Below the pieces are notes generated by a model. That model worked only from the letters and a program-made list of their open reading frames with translations, searched no databases and was not told the DNA's origin. A stretch of DNA of 64,000 nt from Dyadobacter luticola (lineage in GTDB: Bacteria; Bacteroidota; Bacteroidia; Cytophagales; Spirosomataceae), in the NCBI RefSeq assembly GCF_005860805.1, contig NZ_VCEJ01000002.1:2092375-2156374 (forward strand). The letters are read 5' to 3'. This document shows, in pieces, positions 18,493 through 24,996 of this stretch. Each line of letters opens with the position of its first letter. The stretch's first letter is position 1. The position numbers and the translations under genes were made by a program.

Positions 18493-18846
18493 ATGAGAGT
18501 AGTAACAATTCCGGACACCGTGCCAGGCACAGGACCGATACTAATGTTGAATATGCTTAAATTCGCGGACCGACGTCTGTATATTGAAGAGTATCTCCCG
18601 GCTTTTAAAAAGGTCGTGGGAATTCTGGGAATGGAAGCCAAAGTGACCCTGCTGAGCGACATGCTAGCTAGCATAATAGCGGATGAAGGCGAAGATTGGG
18701 ATGCCATTCTTATTGTGGAATATGCCAGCGCCGAAGCATTTTTAACCGTAGCGCAAAGCGATGCCTACCGCGATATAGCCGAACCACTTCGCCTCGCCGC
18801 CCTGGCAGACCTGAAACTGTACATGACGCGTCGGTCTGCACTGTAA
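18493..18846 (+). CDS. DUF1330 family protein
   Basis: A 117-residue protein with the ferredoxin-like alpha-beta pattern of DUF1330/Dabb proteins. The N-terminal strand GPILMLNMLKFADRRLYIEEYLPAF is the family hallmark (L-N-L-L-K-F followed by a Y-x-x-Y helix). The later D-A-I-L-I-V-E-Y strand and Y-R-D-I-A helix also fit. Such proteins are small, usually dimeric, and of unproven function. It is cytoplasmic. The Crp-like regulator starts 15 bases downstream, so the two are probably co-transcribed. Confidence 0.7.
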   Translation: MRVVTIPDTVPGTGPILMLNMLKFADRRLYIEEYLPAFKKVVGILGMEAKVTLLSDMLASIIADEGEDWDAILIVEYASAEAFLTVAQSDAYRDIAEPLRLAALADLKLYMTRRSAL

Positions 18847-18861
18847 TACTTTATCTTGCCG

Positions 18862-19437
18862 ATGCACGAGCTTATCCTGAACAATTTTGCTATGCACATA
18901 GCGCTTGCACCTGATGAACAGGAGCAGGCGCTCACTTTTTTTCAGCTCAAAAAATTTAGAAAGAGAGTCTCACTGTTGAATGCAGGTGAAATAGACCGGC
19001 ACATTTACTTTGTGAAGCACGGCTGCCTGCGCATGTTTTATACGGACAAAACGGGCGAAGACCACATTATCGGTTTTTATCCAGAAAATTGGTGGACCTG
19101 CGATATTGTGAGCTTTTTTAATGTGCAGCCGTCTGCTAATTCCATTCAGGCGCTGGAAGACAGCGAAGTGTATTATATCTCTTTACCTCAGCTGGAAAAA
19201 TTGTTCGTAATCATCCCAAAATTCGAGCGTTTTTTCCGGATCCTAAACCAAAATGGTTTTGAACTTTACCAGCGTCGCATAACCTCCCAACTTTATAAAA
19301 CGGCCGAACAACGCTATCTCGAATTCCGCAAACGCCACCCTGGTTTGGAGCAACGCATCGCGCAGAAACATATCGCTAGTTATCTGGGTATCACACCCGC
19401 CTTCCTGAGCATGATCCGAAAAGAAAGTGGCACTTGA
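18862..19437 (+). CDS. Crp/Fnr family transcriptional regulator
   Basis: A 191-residue protein with an N-terminal cyclic-nucleotide-binding-type beta barrel (about 20-115; HIYFVKHGCLRMFYTDKTGEDHIIGFYP is typical) and a C-terminal helix-turn-helix (about 150-190; ASYLGITPAFLSMIRK). This is the common short Bacteroidota Crp/Fnr type, often controlling adjacent stress or metabolic genes. No Fe-S cysteines are seen, so oxygen sensing of the Fnr kind is unlikely. It lies directly behind the DUF1330 gene, its likely target. Confidence 0.85.
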   Translation: MHELILNNFAMHIALAPDEQEQALTFFQLKKFRKRVSLLNAGEIDRHIYFVKHGCLRMFYTDKTGEDHIIGFYPENWWTCDIVSFFNVQPSANSIQALEDSEVYYISLPQLEKLFVIIPKFERFFRILNQNGFELYQRRITSQLYKTAEQRYLEFRKRHPGLEQRIAQKHIASYLGITPAFLSMIRKESGT

Positions 19438-19527
19438 TCCGATGTGGATAATTTATTTCAATCGCGGTCTTTTGGATTTTAAGGATGAATCAGGAAAAAC
19501 TGATTCACTCCAAATTGCTATCAAAAG

Positions 19528-19556
19528 CAAAAAAAAGGCTAGGAAATTTCCTAGCC
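19528..19556 (-). terminator. terminator of a small minus-strand gene
   Basis: GGCTAGGAAATTTCCTAGCC (19537-19556) is a perfect 20-base palindrome. On the minus strand it is followed by at least eight T, so it terminates the small gene at 19598-19729. Confidence 0.75.
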
Positions 19557-19597
19557 TGCACATAGTTTCATGCGATATTCATCAAGCTCTCGAAATG

Positions 19598-19729
19598 CTA
19601 GTCGCCTTTTTTGTGCTTGTGCGGTTTCAACGATGGTGTATTGCCTGGGGATTCTTTATTATCCCTTTGGCGCTTGTCCGGCTCTTCTGTTGAAGCGGCA
19701 ACTTTTTTAGGTCCTGTCTTTATTCCCAT
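19598..19729 (-). CDS. 43-residue basic small protein, unknown function
   Basis: A short minus-strand frame starting MGIKTGPKKVAAS and ending KPHKHKKGD. The product is lysine-rich, hydrophilic and probably unstructured, with no membrane segment or cysteine. Support for its being real comes from a strong minus-strand terminator 42 bases after the stop codon and from an otherwise empty gap between two plus-strand genes. It has no recognisable family. A DNA- or RNA-binding role is possible from the charge but is not shown. Confidence 0.5.
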   Translation of the reverse strand: MGIKTGPKKVAASTEEPDKRQRDNKESPGNTPSLKPHKHKKGD

Positions 19730-19849
19730 GTCTTTATGTATATTAAGTTATGGTAAATCAATTTTAAACACAAAAAAGCTGTGCCACATACCTAACGTTA
19801 TAGTACTTTCTTGTACGTAGTTACCCATAGAGAATAATGATCGATTGAA

Positions 19850-20722
19850 ATGAAGACCTACTACCTACCCGACGATCTCCTGGATGACGCTGCGGCCCGA
19901 CAGGACGATGTCGTAATTCGTTACTACAACTCCGATCGTGACTCAGTCAAAAACAGGATCGTCCTGAATAAAAATATGATCAACCTGCTGGTGAGTGGCA
20001 CGAAAACAATCATTTATCCCGACGCGACGGCGGTTGTTCATGCGGGCGAACTGATTGTTCTTTCGACAGGAAATGTGCTTACCTCCGAGCTGCTTGCCGG
20101 TACAAATCAGTTCACGAGCATTCTCTTTTATTTCAGCAATGAAGTATTTAACCGGTTTCTGATAAAGTATGATTACCTGCTGAACGAAACAGCTGCCAAA
20201 GCCAATAAGCAGCCTTTTTTGATTTTCAGGCAGGACTCTTTCATCAAACATTTCATTGCTTCTTTACAAGTTCTGCTCAAAAGTGGCGGGACTTTGCCAG
20301 CAGAAATCCGGTTGCTTAAAATCGAGGAACTGCTATTGTATATGTTCCAGACCGATCCGGACAGGTTCCACGCTATCCAGATCCTGACCCGCGACAAACA
20401 GCAACTGCAAATCAAGAAAGTGGTTGAAAGCCAGATCGGTCAGCCAACTACGGTGGAGGACCTTGCATTCCTCTGCCACATGAGCACTTCCACATTCAAG
20501 CGAAAATTTGGCGAGATTTATCAAACCTCCCCTCAAAAATGGTTGCTGGCCAAAAGGCTTGAACTGGCTGCGGACCTGCTCCGAACATTTGACGAAAGCC
20601 CTTCCGGTGTGTATATGCGGGTTGGGTATCAGAACCATTCCAGTTTTTCGGAAGCATTCCGGAATCATTTTGGAAGCACGCCGAGCGATTACCAGCAGAA
20701 GCATTTGAACGTTGCGCCGTAG
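19850..20722 (+). CDS. AraC family transcriptional regulator
   Basis: A 290-residue regulator. The N-terminal half (about 1-180) is a cupin-like sensing region found in many Bacteroidota AraC proteins. The C-terminal HTH_18 domain (about 195-288) has the two helix-turn-helices ending with VGYQNHSSFSEAFRNHFGSTPSDYQ, the standard AraC signature. The adjacent SnoaL-like gene, 70 bases downstream on the same strand with its own promoter, is a likely target. The effector is unknown. Confidence 0.88.
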   Translation: MKTYYLPDDLLDDAAARQDDVVIRYYNSDRDSVKNRIVLNKNMINLLVSGTKTIIYPDATAVVHAGELIVLSTGNVLTSELLAGTNQFTSILFYFSNEVFNRFLIKYDYLLNETAAKANKQPFLIFRQDSFIKHFIASLQVLLKSGGTLPAEIRLLKIEELLLYMFQTDPDRFHAIQILTRDKQQLQIKKVVESQIGQPTTVEDLAFLCHMSTSTFKRKFGEIYQTSPQKWLLAKRLELAADLLRTFDESPSGVYMRVGYQNHSSFSEAFRNHFGSTPSDYQQKHLNVAP

Positions 20723-20764
20723 CGGTTGACCGTCTATCCCTACCTGCCCCGCAGCCTGCGACTG

Positions 20765-20772
20765 TAATTTTG
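20765..20772 (+). promoter_or_regulatory. -7 promoter element for SnoaL-like gene
   Basis: TAATTTTG is an exact TAnnTTTG match 20 bases before the start codon. There is no good TTTG upstream, which fits a promoter needing an activator. Confidence 0.5.
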
Positions 20773-20792
20773 GTCATCACAAAAACAAAATA

Positions 20793-21212
20793 ATGATGGA
20801 AACAATGACCGAAAACAACAAAGCAGTAGTACGCCGCTTCAACGAGGAAGTAATCGCCCAGGGAAATCTGCAAAGCTTTTATGAACTTATGGACGAGGAA
20901 TTCGTAAATCGTTCTGCGCCAGAGGGCATGAGCAATGGTGCGGATGGCATGATTTACTTTTTCAATGAAATTCTTCGCCCGGCAATGCCCGACATCCAGG
21001 TAACAATTCACCAGCAAGTTGCGGAAGGTGACCTGGTTACTACCCGCAAAACGATCAGCGGAACGCAAACTGGCGCTTTGCTAGGCATTCCGGCCACCGG
21101 AAGAGCGGTCAATATCGACGTGATCGACATCGTCAGGGTGAAAGACGGCAGGTACTTTGAACATTGGGGAATCACGACGCTGTCGGATGTAATGTCTCAA
21201 TTGCAGAATTAG
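20793..21212 (+). CDS. SnoaL-like polyketide cyclase family protein
   Basis: A 139-residue protein of the SnoaL/ester cyclase fold (NTF2-like barrel). Typical features are V-R-R-F-N-E-E-V near the start, Y-E-L-M-D-E-E-F-V-N, the L-R-P-A-M-P-D strand and the closing D-I-V-R-V-K-D-G-R-Y-F-E-H-W-G. In bacteria such stand-alone proteins have unclear substrates; they are often under AraC/TetR control. A second ATG three bases downstream is equally usable. A perfect 8-base stem (21227-21234 with 21241-21248) follows, without a T run. Confidence 0.75.
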   Translation: MMETMTENNKAVVRRFNEEVIAQGNLQSFYELMDEEFVNRSAPEGMSNGADGMIYFFNEILRPAMPDIQVTIHQQVAEGDLVTTRKTISGTQTGALLGIPATGRAVNIDVIDIVRVKDGRYFEHWGITTLSDVMSQLQN

Positions 21213-21241
21213 CCGATATTCACCCAGTCCTGACTACCTCG

Positions 21242-21730
21242 TCAGGACAACCTGTTTAGTCGCCTTTGCTTTCTGAATTGCAAAACAGAACCTGCGATAA
21301 ACAGGACAAGTAGTAAAAGAAGCGTCCTGGCAATTAATGGATCTCCGGGTCCATTTGCCAGCGGATGCCCCACCGGAACGCGGGTAAATGTTTCATTTAC
21401 AGTAGGAAGCCAGGATAGGAAGAAACTGAACGACAGCAGAAAATTCTCAAAAAAGCGGGCCCTAATGTTCCCTGGTTTTTTAGAATAAAGAAAATAAGCT
21501 ACCCCTATTAACACCACAATCAACAAGGCAAGAATGTGGCCGGGATTGAAACCTTTGACACTCGATAATCCCAGGGCTGTGAGTGAAGCGACAAGTGTGC
21601 AATAAAAATAGATTTTCCCGGATAATCTGCCCAGATCAATTTTCGCGCTCTTGATGAGCGATACAATGGCTGCAATGATAGCTACGACGCCGATGACGGT
21701 GTGAAAGATACCCAAATATGAAAGTCCCAT
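21242..21730 (-). CDS. four-helix membrane protein, unknown function
   Basis: A 162-residue inner-membrane protein starting at MGLSYLGIFH. Four hydrophobic segments are visible (about 5-27, 40-60, 66-86 and 130-152). A conserved-looking region TFTRVPVGHPLANGPGDPL lies before the last helix. I do not recognise a named family with certainty. The start at 21730 is chosen because the longer frame reads through the regulatory block upstream. That block is nearly the same as the one before the osmC-araC operon, so this gene is probably in the same regulon as its neighbours. Confidence 0.7.
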   Translation of the reverse strand: MGLSYLGIFHTVIGVVAIIAAIVSLIKSAKIDLGRLSGKIYFYCTLVASLTALGLSSVKGFNPGHILALLIVVLIGVAYFLYSKKPGNIRARFFENFLLSFSFFLSWLPTVNETFTRVPVGHPLANGPGDPLIARTLLLLLVLFIAGSVLQFRKQRRLNRLS

Positions 21731-21757
21731 AATTTGTTTTTTGTTTGATTTACACTG

Positions 21758-21824
21758 CAAAGTTGCCTGGCAGACAGCAGAATAACTTTGCAGGTTGGGC
21801 CAATGATTTGGCAATTTGGGCCAG
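21758..21824 (-). promoter_or_regulatory. AraC-linked control element, copy A
   Basis: A 67-base block that matches copy B (23215-23281) without gaps at about 45 of 67 positions by hand count. On the minus strand it holds CTGGCCCAAAT-type repeats (CCAAAT twice, 8 bases apart, then TTGGCC) and, downstream, GCAACTTTG, close to a -7 element. It lies 28 bases before the membrane-protein gene. Confidence 0.6.
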
Positions 21825-21869
21825 CAGTAATCAGGTTTTGGGAACTGGTGCATTGGGTCGTATGCTATC

Positions 21870-22721
21870 TCAGCTTTCTTTAAATTTCAAACGATAATTG
21901 GTGGGCGTGACACCATATTTATCGTGAAAGCTCTTGGTAAAATTGGCCAGATCATTGAATGCACATTCAAAAGCAATGTCTGTAATACGCTCATTTGAAA
22001 CCGACAGCAGCTGCGCCGCCCGTTCCAGGCGTTTCGATTTGATATAATTGGCGGGAGAATCATTGTAAAGCTTTTTGAATTCCCTTTTAAATGAGGAAGC
22101 ACTCAAATTGTTCTTTTGCGCCAGATCCTCTACGCTGATCGGTGCAAACAAATGCGCTTCAATAATCTGTTTGAAAGTGAAAACGGTGGGTGAGAAAAGT
22201 TGAGAGAGAATCGTTTGGATTATCTCTGCCTCTTGTGTCTGGGATAACAGGAGAACGATTTCTTTGAGTTTTAATATCAAAATTTCATCGCTTACCAGGG
22301 ATGGATTTTCAAAATAGAATAATAACCCTTCAATATATTTTTGAATCAGGAAATCATTGTTAATTACGCCCCGGTGCTGATTCGTGATTTGATTATTCTT
22401 TTTAAATACCACCGGCATTTCATTATCATACACTTTTTTTAAAATGTCCGCGTGAAATGTAACAATCACAATTTCACCGTTTTTGTCGGAATTGGCGTCC
22501 CTGATCTGTTTGCCCGATTGCAGGCAATTCAGCAGCAGGGATTGATTGGCAGGAATATTCAATTGCTCAGCTCCCGACCGATATTGCATTTCCCCTTTCA
22601 ACATATATAAGAAACACGCTCGCTCCGCGACTGGAAATGCAAATTCAAAAGGCGCTTTTAAGTTCACCTTTTGAATTACAGTTTCGCCGAATAAATCAAA
22701 CTTTTTATATTCAGTGACCAT
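21870..22721 (-). CDS. AraC family transcriptional regulator
   Basis: A 283-residue regulator. The first about 110 residues form a cupin-like sensor (the FAFPVAERACFLYMLKGEMQY region). The C-terminal HTH_18 domain (about 185-280) contains LAQKNNLSASSFKREFKKLY and the second helix-turn-helix ending FTKSFHDKYGVTPTNYR. It follows the OsmC gene on the same strand after 37 bases, so osmC-araC form an operon. The same control block stands before this operon and before the membrane-protein gene downstream, which suggests that this protein regulates both and itself. Confidence 0.88.
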   Translation of the reverse strand: MVTEYKKFDLFGETVIQKVNLKAPFEFAFPVAERACFLYMLKGEMQYRSGAEQLNIPANQSLLLNCLQSGKQIRDANSDKNGEIVIVTFHADILKKVYDNEMPVVFKKNNQITNQHRGVINNDFLIQKYIEGLLFYFENPSLVSDEILILKLKEIVLLLSQTQEAEIIQTILSQLFSPTVFTFKQIIEAHLFAPISVEDLAQKNNLSASSFKREFKKLYNDSPANYIKSKRLERAAQLLSVSNERITDIAFECAFNDLANFTKSFHDKYGVTPTNYRLKFKES

Positions 22722-22758
22722 TTAAATGTTATCGGATAATAAAATATCTAAGGCGGAT

Positions 22759-23175
22759 TTACATGATAAAATGCGACTCGGAAGAAATAGGTATGCTTAA
22801 TACTTTGGAAATTAAACAGTTTTTCTCAGCATCTTTCGTGATCGCTTCAAACACCTCCGCGCTGAGTCCCGGTACGTTTCCCGTAATATTAAGATGAATG
22901 CCGGTAATGAACGCACCATCCAGGGAAACAGTCGCTTCGGTATCCAGTGCCGCCGCCACCAAGCCCTTCTCGGTGAGCGCATAGCTCACTGCCATGGTAA
23001 AGCACCCCGCGTGCGCTGCCGCCAGAAGTTCTTCTGGATTCGTCCCTTTTTCGCCTCCCACAAACCGGGTCTTGAAACTATAATTTGTTTTGTTTAAAAT
23101 CTCGCTCTGGGTAGTCAGTTCACCTTTACCTTCTTTGACGGTTCCTGCCCAATGTGCTTTTGCTTTACGTTCCAT
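22759..23175 (-). CDS. osmC: OsmC family peroxiredoxin-like protein
   Basis: A 138-residue OsmC-subfamily protein, which reduces organic hydroperoxides using two cysteines. C58 lies in AAAHAGCFTM and C120 in DAEKNCLIS; both match the redox pair of OsmC/Ohr enzymes. The N-terminal AHWAGTVKEGKGEL and the NPEELLAAAHA block are characteristic of OsmC rather than Ohr. The start at 23175 is preferred; a longer frame would cover the promoter block. It heads an operon with the AraC regulator. Confidence 0.9.
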   Translation of the reverse strand: MERKAKAHWAGTVKEGKGELTTQSEILNKTNYSFKTRFVGGEKGTNPEELLAAAHAGCFTMAVSYALTEKGLVAAALDTEATVSLDGAFITGIHLNITGNVPGLSAEVFEAITKDAEKNCLISKVLSIPISSESHFIM

Positions 23176-23214
23176 TTTTATATTTGTTAAATATGATCGT
23201 CGATATTGACAATA

Positions 23215-23281
23215 CAAAGTTGCAACACCCGCATCAGAAATTACTTGTGTATTAGGCCAACTATTTGGCTATTTGGGTCAG
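23215..23281 (-). promoter_or_regulatory. AraC-linked control element, copy B
   Basis: Second copy of the block at 21758-21824, same orientation and same internal spacing: CAAAGTTGC, CAGAA at +20, GGCCAA at +40, ATTTGGC at +48 and ATTTGGG at +56. It stands 40 bases before osmC and within the divergent gap shared with the plus-strand oxidoreductase gene. Confidence 0.6.
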
Positions 23282-23340
23282 GCCGGTTTCGCAGCCTGGA
23301 ACCAGTAATCACCCGGCACGATTTTCGACTAACTTGTCTT

Positions 23341-24795
23341 ATGAACATTCTTCTTACCGGGGCCACCGGTTACATTGGCAAGCGGCTGCTTCCTATTTTG
23401 CTTGATCACGGCCATCATGTGATCTGTTGTGTCAGGGATAAGCAACGTTTTCCGTCCAGCGGCATTTACCAGCATGCCAACATTTCACTTTTCGAGGTTG
23501 ATTTTTTGAATGAAATCCCGGATTCAAAAGCATTGGGAAAGATCGATGCCGCTTATTATCTGATCCATTCAATGAGCTCAACATCTGGGGATTTTGAAAG
23601 GATGGAAACGCTCTCTGCCCAAAATTTTATCAAACTTGTCGGTGGATCGGGCATCAGACAGATCATCTATTTAGGCGGCATTACCAATGGGAATGATCTT
23701 TCGAAACATTTAAATTCAAGAAAGAAAGTTGAAGAGGTTCTGAGCAGCAGCGACATTCCTTTGACGGCGATCAAAGCGGGCATCATTGTCGGCTCCGGCA
23801 GCGCCTCTTTTGAAATTATCCGGGATCTCGTCGAGAAACTACCGGTCATGATTACCCCTAAATGGCTGAATACCAAAAGCCAGCCGATCGCAATCCGGAA
23901 CATCCTGGAATACCTGGAAGGCGTGTTGCTAAAAGAAGAAACATTTAACCAGTCATTTGATGTGGGCGGCGCGGAGATACTTACTTATAAACAGATGCTC
24001 ATGCAATTTGCAGAGTTCAGGGGACTGAAACGGTACATTATTTCAGTACCGGTGATGACACCCAGGCTTTCCTCCTACTGGCTGTATTTTGTCACTTCCA
24101 CGTCTTTCAAACTGGCTTCCAATCTGGTCAACAGTATGAAGGTCGAGGTAATCCCGCGTGATAATGTTCTGGAAAAGATGCTGAGCATTCACCCGATTTC
24201 ATATCGGGATTCACTGGCGCTGGCATTTCAAAAAATTGAGCAGAACAATGTGGTTTCGAGCTGGAAAGATTCGTTTGCATCCAGCTATGTGAACAATTAC
24301 ATGATCGAGCATATCCGCATTCCCAAAGCGGGTTGTTTTACGGATAAAAGGTTGCAGGAGATCAGCGGGAACCTGGATCAGGTGGTTGAAAATATCTGGT
24401 CGATCGGTGGCAGACGCGGCTGGTATTATGGAAACTGGCTCTGGAAACTTCGCGGATTTATGGATAAAATGGTCGGCGGCGTGGGCCTGCGCCGCGGCCG
24501 GACCAATGAACATATCATTAACAGTGGCGATACCCTCGATTTTTGGCGTGTATTGGCGGCCGATAAAGCCAACATGCGTTTACTTCTTTATGCAGAAATG
24601 AAACTTCCCGGCGAGGCGTGGCTTGAATTTAAAGTGATTAAAAAAGATGCGAAAAACTATTTGCAGCAAACCGCCACTTTTCGTCCGAAAGGGTTACTGG
24701 GGCGACTTTACTGGCTGGCTGTTTTGCCTTTCCACTTTTTTATTTTTGAAGGAATGCTGACCAACATTATCGGCTTCGAAAAAGCGACCAGATAA
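23341..24795 (+). CDS. NAD(P)-binding SDR family oxidoreductase with DUF2867-like C-terminus
   Basis: A 484-residue protein. The N-terminal Rossmann fold has TGATGYIGKRL (residues 6-16) and a conserved A-Y-Y-L-I-H-S-M segment, typical of atypical SDR/NmrA-like proteins. The C-terminal third (about 300-480), with GGRRGWYYGNWLW, fits the DUF2867 domain that is often fused to such folds. The substrate is unknown. The start ATG at 23341 is clear from the Rossmann motif; the long upstream extension is not coding. It is divergent from osmC and may answer to the same control block. Confidence 0.82.
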   Translation: MNILLTGATGYIGKRLLPILLDHGHHVICCVRDKQRFPSSGIYQHANISLFEVDFLNEIPDSKALGKIDAAYYLIHSMSSTSGDFERMETLSAQNFIKLVGGSGIRQIIYLGGITNGNDLSKHLNSRKKVEEVLSSSDIPLTAIKAGIIVGSGSASFEIIRDLVEKLPVMITPKWLNTKSQPIAIRNILEYLEGVLLKEETFNQSFDVGGAEILTYKQMLMQFAEFRGLKRYIISVPVMTPRLSSYWLYFVTSTSFKLASNLVNSMKVEVIPRDNVLEKMLSIHPISYRDSLALAFQKIEQNNVVSSWKDSFASSYVNNYMIEHIRIPKAGCFTDKRLQEISGNLDQVVENIWSIGGRRGWYYGNWLWKLRGFMDKMVGGVGLRRGRTNEHIINSGDTLDFWRVLAADKANMRLLLYAEMKLPGEAWLEFKVIKKDAKNYLQQTATFRPKGLLGRLYWLAVLPFHFFIFEGMLTNIIGFEKATR

Positions 24796-24801
24796 TTTTT
24801 G

Positions 24802-24969
24802 ATGGAAGAAAAAAATAAGGCAGCTGCGGCAAAAAGGCACCCTCTGGCAAAATACGGACAGCCGCAAGACATCAGCCAGGCCATCGCATTTTTACTTTCG
24901 GACAACAGCAGCTGGGTCACTGGGCAAGTAATCGGCGTCGACGGTGGTCTTGGGAAGTTGCGGCTTTGA
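24802..24969 (+). pseudogene. C-terminal relic of a classical SDR dehydrogenase
   Basis: A 55-codon frame whose product reads as the last part of a short-chain dehydrogenase: HPLAKYGQPQDISQAIAFLL followed by WVTGQVIGVDGGLG. The catalytic Tyr-Lys region and the Rossmann nucleotide-binding N-terminus are missing. It starts 6 bases after the preceding oxidoreductase gene. It is best read as a gene remnant left after deletion. Confidence 0.75.
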
Positions 24970-24996
24970 ACTTGCGAGGTCAATGAATTCAGCCTA

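Noticed and set aside
18371..18496. A 41-codon frame ending in the start of the DUF1330 gene (ATGA overlap)
   Set aside because: No known family or promoter; composition does not look coding. Possibly a leader peptide but not supported.
23206..23340. N-terminal extension of the SDR-type oxidoreductase frame
   Set aside because: It runs through the duplicated control block and precedes the true Rossmann start MNILLTGATG.
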